In this document: piece after piece, positions 41,773 to 50,679 of the stretch
Numbering within the stretch: position 1 is the stretch's first letter
Layout of the letters: each line of letters begins with the position of its first letter
NCBI GenBank assembly: GCA_964599235.1
Contig: CAZRDX010000031.1
Location: forward strand, 62,001-126,000
Direction of reading: 5' to 3'
Length of the DNA: 64,000 nucleotides
Source of the DNA: DRPN01 sp964599235
GTDB lineage: Bacteria > Bacteroidota > Bacteroidia > Bacteroidales > VadinHA17
Notes under the pieces: model-generated
Told to the model about the DNA's origin: nothing
The model's input: the letters and a program-made list of their open reading frames with translations, nothing else
Database searches by the model: none
Program-made: the position numbers and the translations under genes

Positions 41773-42516
41773 CTACAGTTCATCAAGGATCTGCAGAAGG
41801 GACTGTTTCCTTCTGGCAGAAACGGGGATCTCCTTACCATTTTTGAGAATAAGGAATCCTCCGTCCGATTTGTCCAGACGACGGACATGGTCGAGGTTGA
41901 CCAGGTGGGAACGGTGCGGCCGGATGAAACCATGATCCTTCAGCAGATCATCATACTCCTTGATACCCCTGGACACCACGATCTCTTCCCCGTTCTCCAG
42001 GAAAAAGGTGGTGTAGGAGTTGTCCGACTCACAGCGGATGATCTCACGCACATTGAGGATATGGATATCGCCCGCCGTACGCAACACCAGTTTTTTGTTC
42101 TGCTGATCGTTGCAGTTATGAAAGAAGTTCTCTATCTGTTCCTGCAGCAAAGGTTTTTCCCTTTCTGCCAAGGCTTTTCTGACGGCCGTGGTCAGCTCCT
42201 CCTCGTCCAGGGGTTTCAGGATATAGTCGAGCGCACTGAACTTGATGGCCTTCAGGGCGAATGAATCGTAGGCGGTCACAAAGATCACCCGGAAAGCTTC
42301 ATATGTGACCTTTTCCAGGATGTCAAAACCTTTTCCTCCCTTGATCTCAATGTCCAGCAGCACCAGAGCGGGTTTCTGTTCATTGATCACCCGCACCCCG
42401 TCCGTCACGTTGTCCGCCTCGCCCACGATCTCGATCTCATCGAAGGAGGTGGTCAACAATTCCCGGAGCATCTCCCTCAGATAGGGTTCATCATCAATGA
42501 TCACTGTTCTCATCAC
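41773..42516 (-). CDS. LytTR-family response regulator
   Basis: The 247-residue protein has an N-terminal receiver domain (acidic pair in VIIDDE, phosphorylated Asp55 in LVLLDIEIKGG, Thr in FVTAYD, Lys in LKPLDEEEL) and a C-terminal LytTR DNA-binding domain (about 145-247; IIRCESDNSYTTFFLENGE, FIRPHRSHLVNLDHV). It is the partner of the histidine kinase encoded four bases upstream. Targets are unknown; the two small lipoprotein genes just downstream on the same strand are natural candidates. Confidence 0.95.
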   Translation of the reverse strand: MMRTVIIDDEPYLREMLRELLTTSFDEIEIVGEADNVTDGVRVINEQKPALVLLDIEIKGGKGFDILEKVTYEAFRVIFVTAYDSFALKAIKFSALDYILKPLDEEELTTAVRKALAEREKPLLQEQIENFFHNCNDQQNKKLVLRTAGDIHILNVREIIRCESDNSYTTFFLENGEEIVVSRGIKEYDDLLKDHGFIRPHRSHLVNLDHVRRLDKSDGGFLILKNGKEIPVSARRKQSLLQILDEL

Positions 42517-42520
42517 GATT

Positions 42521-44518
42521 TCAGTCTTTCGTCAGTGGCAGTTCTATGATCACTTTTGTGCCTTTTTCTTTTCTGCCGTTTTCATTCTTATCCAGTATCT
42601 TGTATACGATTTTCCTTTTCATCGAGGAAGCTAGCAGTTCGATCCTTTCCCGGAAGATCGTCAGCGCCAGCGACCGGTGTTCTTCCCGGGAAGTATCGCC
42701 GGCGGCGATGCCTGTTCCGTTGTCCTCGACGATCACGGTCAGATGATCCCGCCCGGTCTCAAAGGTCACCTTCACCTCACCTTGTTCCCCCATGGAGCGG
42801 ATACCATGTTCAATGGCATTTTCCACGAACGGTTGTACCAGCATGGGAGGGATAAGCACCTCCCTCTCATCCGTTTCTCCGTTCCAGCCCACCTGGTACC
42901 GGAATCCCAGTCTCATGCTTTGCAGCTCCAGATAGTCCCGCAGGAAACGGATCTCTTCTTCCAGGGTGATCACCTCTTCGCGCGAATGTTCAAGGATAGC
43001 CCGCATAAGCGAAGAGAACTTGCTGAGATAGAAGGCTGCTTTCCGGGTCTCGTGGTGGTACATGAAGTTCTGGATGGCTCCCAGTGAATTGAAAATGAAA
43101 TGGGGGTTCATCTGCGACCGCAGGAGCCGTTGTTCCAGCATGATCTCCCGGTTGCGGGCTTTCAGCCGGGCATGTCTTATCACAACGAAGATGATCACCC
43201 CGGAGAACAGAAGAAGCAGCAGGATCGACCATAACAGGATACGCTGGGTACGCAGCTGTTGCCGTTGCAGAAGGTTGCGCTGGCTGAGATCGCGGATCTG
43301 CCCGATCTTCTTCTCTGTCTGATAGATGGTCTCCAGTTCCTGTACCTTGTTCTTCACCGCCACATCCTCGAGGGAATCCCTGAGAAGGATGTATCTCTCC
43401 AGGTAGGTGAGAGCATCCTTCATCCTTCCGGCTTTCTTGTTTGCCCGGTAAAGTCCGTGGAGACTTCTTTTCATCTCGTCGGGATATTTATCCCCGGCCA
43501 TGATCATGGCTTTGCGGTACCAGGCGGACGCTTTGCCTGGTTCGCCCATGGCCAGGTACAGATCGCCCAGATGGTTGCTTTGCGCCACGAGGTTGTACAC
43601 CTGATGCTCCTCGTCGGCCAGACGGTAGGCCTCCTCGGCCATGCTGGCCGCCCGCCCGGGATCCCCTCGCTTCCGCCACAGGGTCGACATGTTAGAAAGC
43701 GCCGTATACATCCCCTTCCGGTAATCATGTTTCCGGGAGAGACGGTACATCTGTTGGTACAATGCCAGCGCACTGTCGGTATCGTTCACCGACATCAGTG
43801 CCGCAGCATCATTGAGTATGGCGATACGGGTAAGTGGGGAAGCGTACCGGTCGACCGCCGAGAGCTCCCGGGCACGGGAAAGGTATTCTTTCCACTTTTC
43901 CCTGATCCCAAGTACTTTGTATACCTCTCCGATCTGCTGGTAAAAATAAGCGAGATCGGATGAGTCCCCTGACAACTCTTTCAGTCGCAGAGCATCCAGT
44001 TCCGCGTTGAGCGCCTGCTCATATTCCCCCCTGTTCACAAACTCTCCGCCCAGGTTGAGGGCGATGCTGGCCGCACTGACCGTATCACCCTGTTCGAGGA
44101 AGAGACGGTAAGAGGTACGGTAGAGAGCAATGGCCGAATCCACACGCCCCCGTTCGCTGTAGTTGCCGGCCAGGTAGTTGGTGATGACAGCCCGGGCTTT
44201 GTCCGAGCCGGCCGTTGTGGCAAGCTCCAGTGCCTTCAGCAACGCTGCATCGCTCTTCTCCGGCACCCCCTGCCGGTCATAGATCTTGCCCAGACGGTAC
44301 CAGATGCGGGCAGCCTCCACAGCCTTGCCCTGCTCCGCCCACTGCTCCGCCACACGCCGCAACGAGTCGGCCTCCCGGGTAGCAGAAAAAAGATCAGGAA
44401 GGAAAAAGAAAAGAAACAACCACAACAGGAAAGAAAACGCGAAAAAGATCTTCCGTTCTGCCCATCTTCGTCCCCGCCCGTCCGGTCCGGCCCATCCTTT
44501 ACGTTCGCATCCCCTCAT
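42521..44518 (-). CDS. TPR-containing sensor histidine kinase, LytS/YehU type
   Basis: The 665-residue protein has an N-terminal hydrophobic segment (FFAFSFLLWLFLFFF), a periplasmic-side array of TPR repeats (about 45-390), a coiled coil (VQELETIYQTEKKIG), a second membrane segment (ILLWSILLLLLFSGVIIF) and a His_kinase domain with the phospho-accepting His in MNPHFIFNSLG (about 473). The ATPase half has VQPFVENAIEHGI (N box) and DNGTGI. This architecture is frequent in Bacteroidota, where the TPR region probably senses protein partners. The start at 44518 is chosen over 44545 because the N-terminus is then basic before the membrane helix; this is uncertain. Confidence 0.92.
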   Translation of the reverse strand: MRGCERKGWAGPDGRGRRWAERKIFFAFSFLLWLFLFFFLPDLFSATREADSLRRVAEQWAEQGKAVEAARIWYRLGKIYDRQGVPEKSDAALLKALELATTAGSDKARAVITNYLAGNYSERGRVDSAIALYRTSYRLFLEQGDTVSAASIALNLGGEFVNRGEYEQALNAELDALRLKELSGDSSDLAYFYQQIGEVYKVLGIREKWKEYLSRARELSAVDRYASPLTRIAILNDAAALMSVNDTDSALALYQQMYRLSRKHDYRKGMYTALSNMSTLWRKRGDPGRAASMAEEAYRLADEEHQVYNLVAQSNHLGDLYLAMGEPGKASAWYRKAMIMAGDKYPDEMKRSLHGLYRANKKAGRMKDALTYLERYILLRDSLEDVAVKNKVQELETIYQTEKKIGQIRDLSQRNLLQRQQLRTQRILLWSILLLLLFSGVIIFVVIRHARLKARNREIMLEQRLLRSQMNPHFIFNSLGAIQNFMYHHETRKAAFYLSKFSSLMRAILEHSREEVITLEEEIRFLRDYLELQSMRLGFRYQVGWNGETDEREVLIPPMLVQPFVENAIEHGIRSMGEQGEVKVTFETGRDHLTVIVEDNGTGIAAGDTSREEHRSLALTIFRERIELLASSMKRKIVYKILDKNENGRKEKGTKVIIELPLTKD

Positions 44519-44642
44519 ATGAGCGGCGAAGATAAGCATTGCCACCTTTGTGGCAAAACAGGAAAGGAAGAACTTTTATGTTACACCGGAAGAGAACTTC
44601 CCGGAATGCCGGAAGAAGAAACCGACACCTATTTCCTGCCGG

Positions 44643-44675
44643 AAAAAAGAAAAGCCGGCACGTGTGCCGGCTTTT
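44643..44675 (-). terminator. Terminator downstream of tRNA-Pro
   Basis: AAAAGCCGGCAC and GTGCCGGCTTTT form a 12-bp stem. On the minus strand it is followed by TCTTTTTTCC and lies nine bases after the tRNA 3' end. Confidence 0.85.
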
Positions 44676-44683
44676 GAAGATTG

Positions 44684-44758
44684 TCGGGGTGGGGAGATTC
44701 GAACTCCCGACCTCGTCGTCCCGAACGACGCGCGCTAACCGGGCTGCGCTACACCCCG
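44684..44758 (-). tRNA. tRNA-Pro (anticodon CGG)
   Basis: The minus strand folds into a full cloverleaf: acceptor CGGGGTG/CACCCCG, D arm GCGC...GCGC, anticodon stem CGTCG/CGACG with loop TTCGGGA (anticodon CGG), and T arm GGGAG/CTCCC with TTCGAAT. The discriminator is A and the CCA end is not encoded. C1-G72 and the CGG anticodon identify proline. Confidence 0.96.
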
Positions 44759-44821
44759 AATCCTGCCTTGAAGCGGGGCAAAAATACAAAAATTTCAAGA
44801 CGCTGAACAAATCTTTTCATT

Positions 44822-45691
44822 TCATTCCTCCGCCAGGAAATCCTTGAAGTTTCCCTCGACGAAGCGGTAGGGAGCACCGAAAGGTGAGAGGTTCCCGGTA
44901 TCTTCCCACACCACTTGCAGACCCATCACGGTCTGAAGGTAATAGGAATCGTACCGGTCGGTAATGGCTGTCCAGAGGTATTTGCGGTCCGACCATTCTT
45001 TCAGGAAACGCAGGACGGCTCCCAGCAGAAGGTAAACATTGTCGTTGTTGTCGGCAGCCATGCTGTAAGCGAAGAAGATGGCCCGTTCGCTCATGCGGTG
45101 GTCGGTAAGATCGGCAGGTGTGAGCGCTTCGGGGGCACGTTCCCGGCTGCGCAGTGCCCTGTAACTTTCTTCCCTGAGAGGAAGCACGATGGCATGACCC
45201 GAGTAGAAACCGGCCTCGTCGGTGACATACAGGTTGAGCGCCGGCAGCAGCCGCAAGGCTTCCCGGATGACATGCCTGGAGAGCACCTGCTTGCCCTTGG
45301 CCGCATACTCCAGGTAACGCATCACATTCTCCAGATCGGCCTCGGTACGCAGGTTGCGAACCCGCTCGTCGACAAAATGGATACGCTCGCGGAGCCACCG
45401 CGCCGCCGGCAGATCCTTGTCCATCTCCGAGAGCGAATATTTCCGCAAGGCAAAATCGTAATAGGTAGGTATAGGGCTGGGAGAGTTAAGGTTACGCACC
45501 AACTGATACGGCAGGAAGGTGGCTTCCACCAGCTCGGCCTCTTTGTCCGGTTTCACCAGGGTATCATCACGCTCCCAGCGCTGCACCGTCCGGACATCCA
45601 CATCCACCATAGCCGCCAGCTCGGCCTGTGAGACACCGAATTCCTCCCTCCAGTCGGACAATAGCTTACCCAGCGTGGTATATTTCTTCAT
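44822..45691 (-). CDS. XRE-type DNA-binding protein with a large C-terminal domain
   Basis: The 289-residue protein begins with a Cro/C1-type helix-turn-helix (about 5-60; LLSDWREEFGVSQAELAAMVDVDVRTVQRWERDD). The remaining 220 residues form a domain I cannot assign; the segments SGHAIVLPLREESY, AADNNDNVYLLLGAVLRFL and QTVMGLQVVWED recall the strand-helix order of GNAT acyltransferases, only tentatively. A link of DNA binding to an enzyme-like domain suggests a regulator that senses a small molecule. The start at 45691 follows TATCTTTA (45713-45720), one base off the -7 consensus. No operator is evident. Confidence 0.75.
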   Translation of the reverse strand: MKKYTTLGKLLSDWREEFGVSQAELAAMVDVDVRTVQRWERDDTLVKPDKEAELVEATFLPYQLVRNLNSPSPIPTYYDFALRKYSLSEMDKDLPAARWLRERIHFVDERVRNLRTEADLENVMRYLEYAAKGKQVLSRHVIREALRLLPALNLYVTDEAGFYSGHAIVLPLREESYRALRSRERAPEALTPADLTDHRMSERAIFFAYSMAADNNDNVYLLLGAVLRFLKEWSDRKYLWTAITDRYDSYYLQTVMGLQVVWEDTGNLSPFGAPYRFVEGNFKDFLAEE

Positions 45692-45784
45692 AAAAAAGAT
45701 GCTCTGAAGCCCTAAAGATAAAAAAATCCGTCTTTTTCCTCTTTCCTGACATCCGGTGTCGTCCTGTCCTCTTTTCGCTGCATC

Positions 45785-45792
45785 TACTTTTG
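45785..45792 (+). promoter_or_regulatory. -7 promoter element of the unknown gene at 45831
   Basis: TACTTTTG matches TAnnTTTG, 38 bases before the ATG at 45831. It lies in the divergent interval shared with the XRE-type gene. Confidence 0.6.
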
Positions 45793-45830
45793 CCGGTGCC
45801 AGATCATTAATACGTAAAAGAAAAGTGAAC

Positions 45831-46310
45831 ATGAAGAACCGTTACAAACAGATCTACAAGAGTCGCTGGGGCAACTGCACCGTCCTGCGTCCCGCCGATA
45901 ATCTCATCGTTTTCTCCCGCGGGACAGTGGAAACCTGCACGTTCATTTACAATACTGCAGATATCTCCATCCGGATGCGTACCGAGATCATGGAAGGAGG
46001 CCGTACGGTCTACTCGAACGAGGGACTGGTGTGTGAGATTGCTGAGATGCCGGAAAAGGAACAGTACTTTTTCTACAGTTCAGCCAACTACATGCTTTGG
46101 ATCATCGAGGAGGAGATCGAGCGTGATATGCTGCTGCGTCTGAAAGGCGAAACCGATCTGCCCGACTGCTCTTTCTGCTACCTCGACTACAAAGCCATCA
46201 ACGAGATCATTTCCACCATGCAAAAACATATGTCCAAAACGGTACTGAAACGCTATCTCTACGATATCGGGGTTCCAACCACCATAGAAAAGAACATTTT
46301 CAAAAATTAA
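45831..46310 (+). CDS. Conserved-looking protein of unknown function
   Basis: The 159-residue protein is soluble, with no signal peptide or membrane segment. It starts MKNRYKQIYKSRWGNCTVLRP, has an alpha/beta composition and a Cys pair (LPDCSFCYLD). The C-terminus (ISTMQKHMSKTVLKRYLYDIG) is basic and helical, which may bind nucleic acid or a partner. I recognise no family. A clear -7 promoter element upstream and consistent codon use argue that it is a real gene. It is divergent from the XRE-type regulator, which might control it. Confidence 0.75.
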   Translation: MKNRYKQIYKSRWGNCTVLRPADNLIVFSRGTVETCTFIYNTADISIRMRTEIMEGGRTVYSNEGLVCEIAEMPEKEQYFFYSSANYMLWIIEEEIERDMLLRLKGETDLPDCSFCYLDYKAINEIISTMQKHMSKTVLKRYLYDIGVPTTIEKNIFKN

Positions 46311-46426
46311 AATCCGTTCATATGCACTTCTGTTTCCCCCGGGCAAGGTAAAAACGGTAAGGAGCCTCTTTGCCCGAAAATGCCGTTTGATGAAAAATAC
46401 CTACCTTGGGCGATATTTTTTTTAAA

Positions 46427-47464
46427 ATGCGCACGCTCCTTCTTCTTTGGTCGTTCCTTTTTCTCTTCCTGAGATGGACTACAGCACAGCCGCCGGCAGG
46501 ATATTACGATGCAGCTCGCGACCTGACAGGCGAAGACCTGAAATCGGCATTGCACGAGATCATCAAGGGCCATACCGAATACCCTTACACCAGCAGTTCG
46601 ACCGATGTATGGGACATTCTCAAGGAGACCGACTGTGACACTACCGATGCCACGCATGTGATCCTCTTCTATACCGGCTGGTCGGTGGATGCTGCTCAGG
46701 AATACAACAACGGTGAGGGCTGGAACCGCGAGCATATCTGGGCCAAATCGCGCGGAGATTTCGGCACGGCGCCGGGCCCCGGCACCGATATCCATCACCT
46801 GCGCCCCGCCGACATCTCGGTCAACAGCGCCCGCAGCAACCGCTGGTTCGATGAAGCCGATGAACCATATTACGACGATGGCATCAACACCGGCTGTTAC
46901 ACCAGTAGCACCCGGTGGGTGTGGGAACCCCGCGACGCCGTCAAAGGCGATGTGGCCCGCATGATCTTTTACATGGCCACCCGCTACGAGGGAGAGAACG
47001 GCGAACCCGACCTGGAGATGATCGATTACATCCCTGACGACCGGTACACCACCGATCCGATCCATGCCCTGGAAAGCACCCTGCTGAAATGGCATAAGGA
47101 AGATCCTGTCGACAACTTCGAACGTCATCGCAATGAGGTGATCTACTCCTATCAGCACAACCGCAACCCTTTCATCGATCATCCCGAATATGCCGCCCTC
47201 ATCTGGGGCAGCCCCGATGCTGTCAGTCATACCGGAGCGAAGATCTCTTTCACGGTCTATCCCAACCCGGCCAGGGATTACGTGTTGGTGGACAAACCGG
47301 ATGATTATCTGGTCTCTTTACACACCATCATCGGCACCTCCTTGCTCAGCACCACGGACAACCTGCTCCGTCTCGATGATACCGACAGCGGCATCTATAT
47401 CCTGATCATCCGCGACCGGAACGGAGACCCTATTGTTTCGCAAAGACTGGTGATAAGGAAATAG
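46427..47464 (+). CDS. Secreted endonuclease I family nuclease with T9SS sorting domain
   Basis: Exported DNase/RNase that could scavenge nucleic acids. The 345-residue protein has a signal peptide (LLLLWSFLFLFLRWTTAQ), the endonuclease I catalytic region GWNREHIWAKSRG, then DIHHLRPADISVNSARSNRWFD with the conserved His and Asn residues. The final 75 residues (ISFTVYPNPARDYVLVD ... GIYILIIRDRNG ... VIRK) are a type A T9SS C-terminal sorting domain, so the enzyme crosses the outer membrane and may be anchored to the surface. The ATG at 46427 is preferred over a TTG at 46406 because the signal peptide then has normal length. Confidence 0.93.
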   Translation: MRTLLLLWSFLFLFLRWTTAQPPAGYYDAARDLTGEDLKSALHEIIKGHTEYPYTSSSTDVWDILKETDCDTTDATHVILFYTGWSVDAAQEYNNGEGWNREHIWAKSRGDFGTAPGPGTDIHHLRPADISVNSARSNRWFDEADEPYYDDGINTGCYTSSTRWVWEPRDAVKGDVARMIFYMATRYEGENGEPDLEMIDYIPDDRYTTDPIHALESTLLKWHKEDPVDNFERHRNEVIYSYQHNRNPFIDHPEYAALIWGSPDAVSHTGAKISFTVYPNPARDYVLVDKPDDYLVSLHTIIGTSLLSTTDNLLRLDDTDSGIYILIIRDRNGDPIVSQRLVIRK

Positions 47465-47521
47465 TTCAAGATCCCCCTTCAATGTACCCTGTGGTTCGTT
47501 TTTCCCCGCTCCGCTCATGCT

Positions 47522-50386
47522 TCAATATCCTCCTCCCGGTCGGATGCCTCCGCCGGGACGGAAGCCCGGGGGCGGACGCATGGGACGCTGGTCCTGAGCG
47601 CCGGGGAAGCTGCGCAGATTGTAGCTGAAGGTGATCATGACATAGCGCTGCAACACCTCCGTCCGTACATCTTCCACATAAGTGGCCGTGCTCTGCCGCA
47701 GAATACTGCGGTTCTGGCTAAGCACATCGTATATTTTCAAGGCAATCTCCCCGCGCCGGTTCTTGAATATTTTGACCCCTCCACTGAGGTTCCATATCCA
47801 GTAATTCTGGTCCAGGCTGGCCGAGAGACCCCTGTACACCTGCTGTGAGATGTCAGACCCCAGTACCAGCCGCTCCCGGAAGATCCACTTGATACGTCCC
47901 GTTGTGGTCTGTTTGAAATAGTTATAATTACCCGTGGTCTGGAGGGAGTTGGAGATGATGTTGTAATTGCTCCGAGAAATAAGGGTAAAGTCCAGGTTTT
48001 CGCTGATATTGCTGCTCCAGACAAATCCCAGGGTGAACGCCGTATTGTTCGAACAGTTCACATCCTCATTCACATATCCCGGTGTCCGGTTGTAGAGGGC
48101 GGTGAAATTGAAGTTCATGTTCGATTTCAGACGAGATACCGGAAACCCGTAGGTGAGGAAGCTGCGTACGTTCCATTTGCCGTTCATGTTGACGGGCCGT
48201 GACAGTTGTATCCCTGCCGGGATGATATAGCCGTTTATGACCGTATCGTTATGCGCCGTGAGGGTCTGTGTGACGATGGCCTGACTCTCGAGCGATCCTG
48301 CCAGCAGCAGGAAGAAGACAGTTGACTTCGCCCGGTCGACCGAGGAGAAACGTACGAAAAAGTTCTGCAAAAAGGAAGGTGCCAAGCCGGCGTTGCCGAT
48401 CTTCAGGTGGAGGGGATCGCTGTTGTCCAGCACCTCCTGCATCTGCGCGACGGTAGGCGGTGTCGTGCTGGTGCGGTATACGACGGCCAGCATCCTGCCG
48501 CCTTCCATGCGGTACCGCAGGAAAGCCATGCCCTGCAGCCTCAGATAGTTGTTGGTGAGCTCCCCTTCACGGGGATAGGTCTCCTGACGGTAAAGGATGG
48601 ACGACTCCGCCGAAAGACGTGCCGTAAAGTTCATCTTGCCCTGCCGGAAAAGATAGCCTATGCCTCCTTCACGACTGATGTACCGGCTGTCGAACTTGTT
48701 CGACTGGAGGGTGTCCAGAAGGGTGTAATCCATCGTAAGGGAGTCGTAATTCCATGTCTCCTTGTCGGACACCGAAGGACGGTACGACTGCCGGTAGTGA
48801 AACTCCAGCAGACTTTTCTTTCCCAGGGGCTCGGTATACATCAGGTTGCCGGTGAGGGTCCAGCCGTCGGCATCCAGGTCGGAATGCTGTTTGTTGAGAT
48901 TGATCAGAGGTCTCTCCTGAAAAAAAGTGTCTGCCGAGAAAAAAAGATGGTCCCCTTTTGATCTGCTGTAACCGCTGCTGACGTTGAAAGAAAGGGTACG
49001 TCCCCGTTTCCCGAACTTATGACGATAGAGCAATGTGCCGGAATAGTTGATCCCCTGCAGGTTCGAGCGGAGATCATTGAGAGTATTGTTGACGGGGCGC
49101 TCCCCCAGGAATGTAGCCCCGTCGACGAAGGAGCTGCCTTGGTTGTACTGGAGGGTGAGCCGCGGCCGGAAAAGGATCGAGTTGTTATCATTGATCCGGT
49201 AATCAAAACGCAGATGAAAACGGTGGTTGGTGTTGATGCTGGTGGTCTGTTCCGTTTCGGCGTACACCTGTCCCGAGTCACGGTCGGAGACATAACTGCG
49301 GAGGGTCTGCTGGTCGGCCCTGTTGTCGGTGCGGTTGAAGAAATAGCTGCCGGTGATCCTGATCTTTTTCCCCCATTCGTCGGAGTAGTTGATGCCTGCG
49401 GCGTGGGTCGTGGTGATGCCGCTCTGGGGGGTCACGAGGAAGTCGCTTGTGCTCCCGCCGCCGCCACGGGGTGCTCCTCCCATGCGGCGTCCGCGCGTCC
49501 TGTCGCCGCCACCGGAAGACATCACGCCCAGCAGATCCTCGGAAGAGAAATTCTGCCGGTTGATGTTGTTCGACTGTCCCACCACGGAGATACGTCGGGC
49601 ATCCTTGAAAAAGTTGATATTGCCCCCCACCATATAGCGGTTATCGGTGCCGTAGCCGCCGTAGACACGTCCGAAGGTGCCGTTGTGCATGCCGGGCCGG
49701 GTGATGATGTTCATCACCTTGCGGGTGTTGCCGTCCTCGAAGCCGGTGAACGCAGCCTGCTCGCTCTGCTTGTCGAAGACCTGTATCTTGTCGATCACCT
49801 CGGCCGGCAGGTTACGCAGGGCAGCCATGGGATCCCGGTCGAAGAAAGGCCGGCCGTCGACCATCACCTCTTTGACCTCTTCGCCGTGGGCCTTCACCGT
49901 GCCGTTCTCGATGACCACCCCCGGCAGCTTCTGTGCCAGATCTTCGGCGGTAGCATCCCGCGTCACCTTAAAAGCCTCCGCATTGTACTGGGTGGTATCC
50001 CCGATCTGCTCAGCCTGCGGGATGCGCCCCCGGACGGTCACCTCACCGATGTCCAGGGTGTCCTCGATGATCTGCAGACGCCCCATGTCCAGATCACCGT
50101 CGACCTTCACTCCCCTCTGAATGGTCCGGAATCCTATAAAAAGAACTTTCAGTAGATATTCCCCCGCGGGGATCTTCCTGAAAAGAAAAACCCCTTTCTC
50201 ATCCGTGACGGTTGCATAGGAAAGCGTATCCTCCCGATGCACCAGCAGCACATGGGCACCGGAGAGAGGCTGCCCCCCGGCACTGTCCGCCACCATACCA
50301 CGAACAAAATACTGCGCCGTCACAGGTCCAGTGAGGAACATCATCAGGGACAGGAGCATCAACAGAATGATCTGGCTTCTTTTCAT
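47522..50386 (-). CDS. TonB-receptor-like outer-membrane protein with carboxypeptidase-regulatory-like domain
   Basis: The 954-residue protein has a signal peptide ending near VTAQ, an N-terminal carboxypeptidase-D regulatory-like beta domain (about 28-110; FVRGMVADSAGGQPLSGA), a plug domain (about 120-225; LAQKLPGVVIENG, IDKIQVFDKQSEQAAF), and a long barrel. It resembles the outer-membrane beta-barrel family 14 / TonB-receptor relatives rather than SusC; no SusD follows. Oddities are a Gly/Arg-rich insert near residues 290-315 (SSGGGDRTRGRRMGG) and a Pro/Gly-rich tail with two copies of RPGGG. The tail, instead of a terminal aromatic strand, is unusual for a barrel. Ligand unknown. Confidence 0.85.
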   Translation of the reverse strand: MKRSQIILLMLLSLMMFLTGPVTAQYFVRGMVADSAGGQPLSGAHVLLVHREDTLSYATVTDEKGVFLFRKIPAGEYLLKVLFIGFRTIQRGVKVDGDLDMGRLQIIEDTLDIGEVTVRGRIPQAEQIGDTTQYNAEAFKVTRDATAEDLAQKLPGVVIENGTVKAHGEEVKEVMVDGRPFFDRDPMAALRNLPAEVIDKIQVFDKQSEQAAFTGFEDGNTRKVMNIITRPGMHNGTFGRVYGGYGTDNRYMVGGNINFFKDARRISVVGQSNNINRQNFSSEDLLGVMSSGGGDRTRGRRMGGAPRGGGGSTSDFLVTPQSGITTTHAAGINYSDEWGKKIRITGSYFFNRTDNRADQQTLRSYVSDRDSGQVYAETEQTTSINTNHRFHLRFDYRINDNNSILFRPRLTLQYNQGSSFVDGATFLGERPVNNTLNDLRSNLQGINYSGTLLYRHKFGKRGRTLSFNVSSGYSRSKGDHLFFSADTFFQERPLINLNKQHSDLDADGWTLTGNLMYTEPLGKKSLLEFHYRQSYRPSVSDKETWNYDSLTMDYTLLDTLQSNKFDSRYISREGGIGYLFRQGKMNFTARLSAESSILYRQETYPREGELTNNYLRLQGMAFLRYRMEGGRMLAVVYRTSTTPPTVAQMQEVLDNSDPLHLKIGNAGLAPSFLQNFFVRFSSVDRAKSTVFFLLLAGSLESQAIVTQTLTAHNDTVINGYIIPAGIQLSRPVNMNGKWNVRSFLTYGFPVSRLKSNMNFNFTALYNRTPGYVNEDVNCSNNTAFTLGFVWSSNISENLDFTLISRSNYNIISNSLQTTGNYNYFKQTTTGRIKWIFRERLVLGSDISQQVYRGLSASLDQNYWIWNLSGGVKIFKNRRGEIALKIYDVLSQNRSILRQSTATYVEDVRTEVLQRYVMITFSYNLRSFPGAQDQRPMRPPPGFRPGGGIRPGGGY

Positions 50387-50679
50387 TGCCAGAAAGGATT
50401 TAGGCGGGTCGTCTGTCCTATTGACAATGAAAAGAATGAGATTATTTCACAATTCTGTATTTTATGCGAAAGATCATGAACAGAAAGGGAGGAATGGTCC
50501 GGAACCCTAACTATCTCCTACGCACCCTGAACAATTCAAGTGAAAAGCAAGTGCCTAAAGTTAAAATCAAGGTCTTGTTATGTCGATAGCTTTTCGACCA
50601 CCACAAGCCCGGACCAATTCGACATAAGATACCACTTTGCTTCCGGCCCGTGCCGTCATAGTTCCATTAATTTTTCAAC
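50387..50679. other. Intergenic stretch without a supported gene
   Basis: The 293 bases between the outer-membrane protein start and the end of the murF-alr gene, both minus strand, hold no convincing frame. On the minus strand TAACTTTA lies within about 50557-50566, one base from the -7 consensus, and could start a long leader for the outer-membrane protein gene. Confidence 0.4.

Noticed and set aside
49430..49530. Gly/Arg-codon-rich segment suspected to be a tandem repeat or CRISPR-like array
   Set aside because: It is coding sequence for the glycine-rich insert of the outer-membrane protein; there are no regular repeats with spacers. No CRISPR array was seen anywhere in the window.
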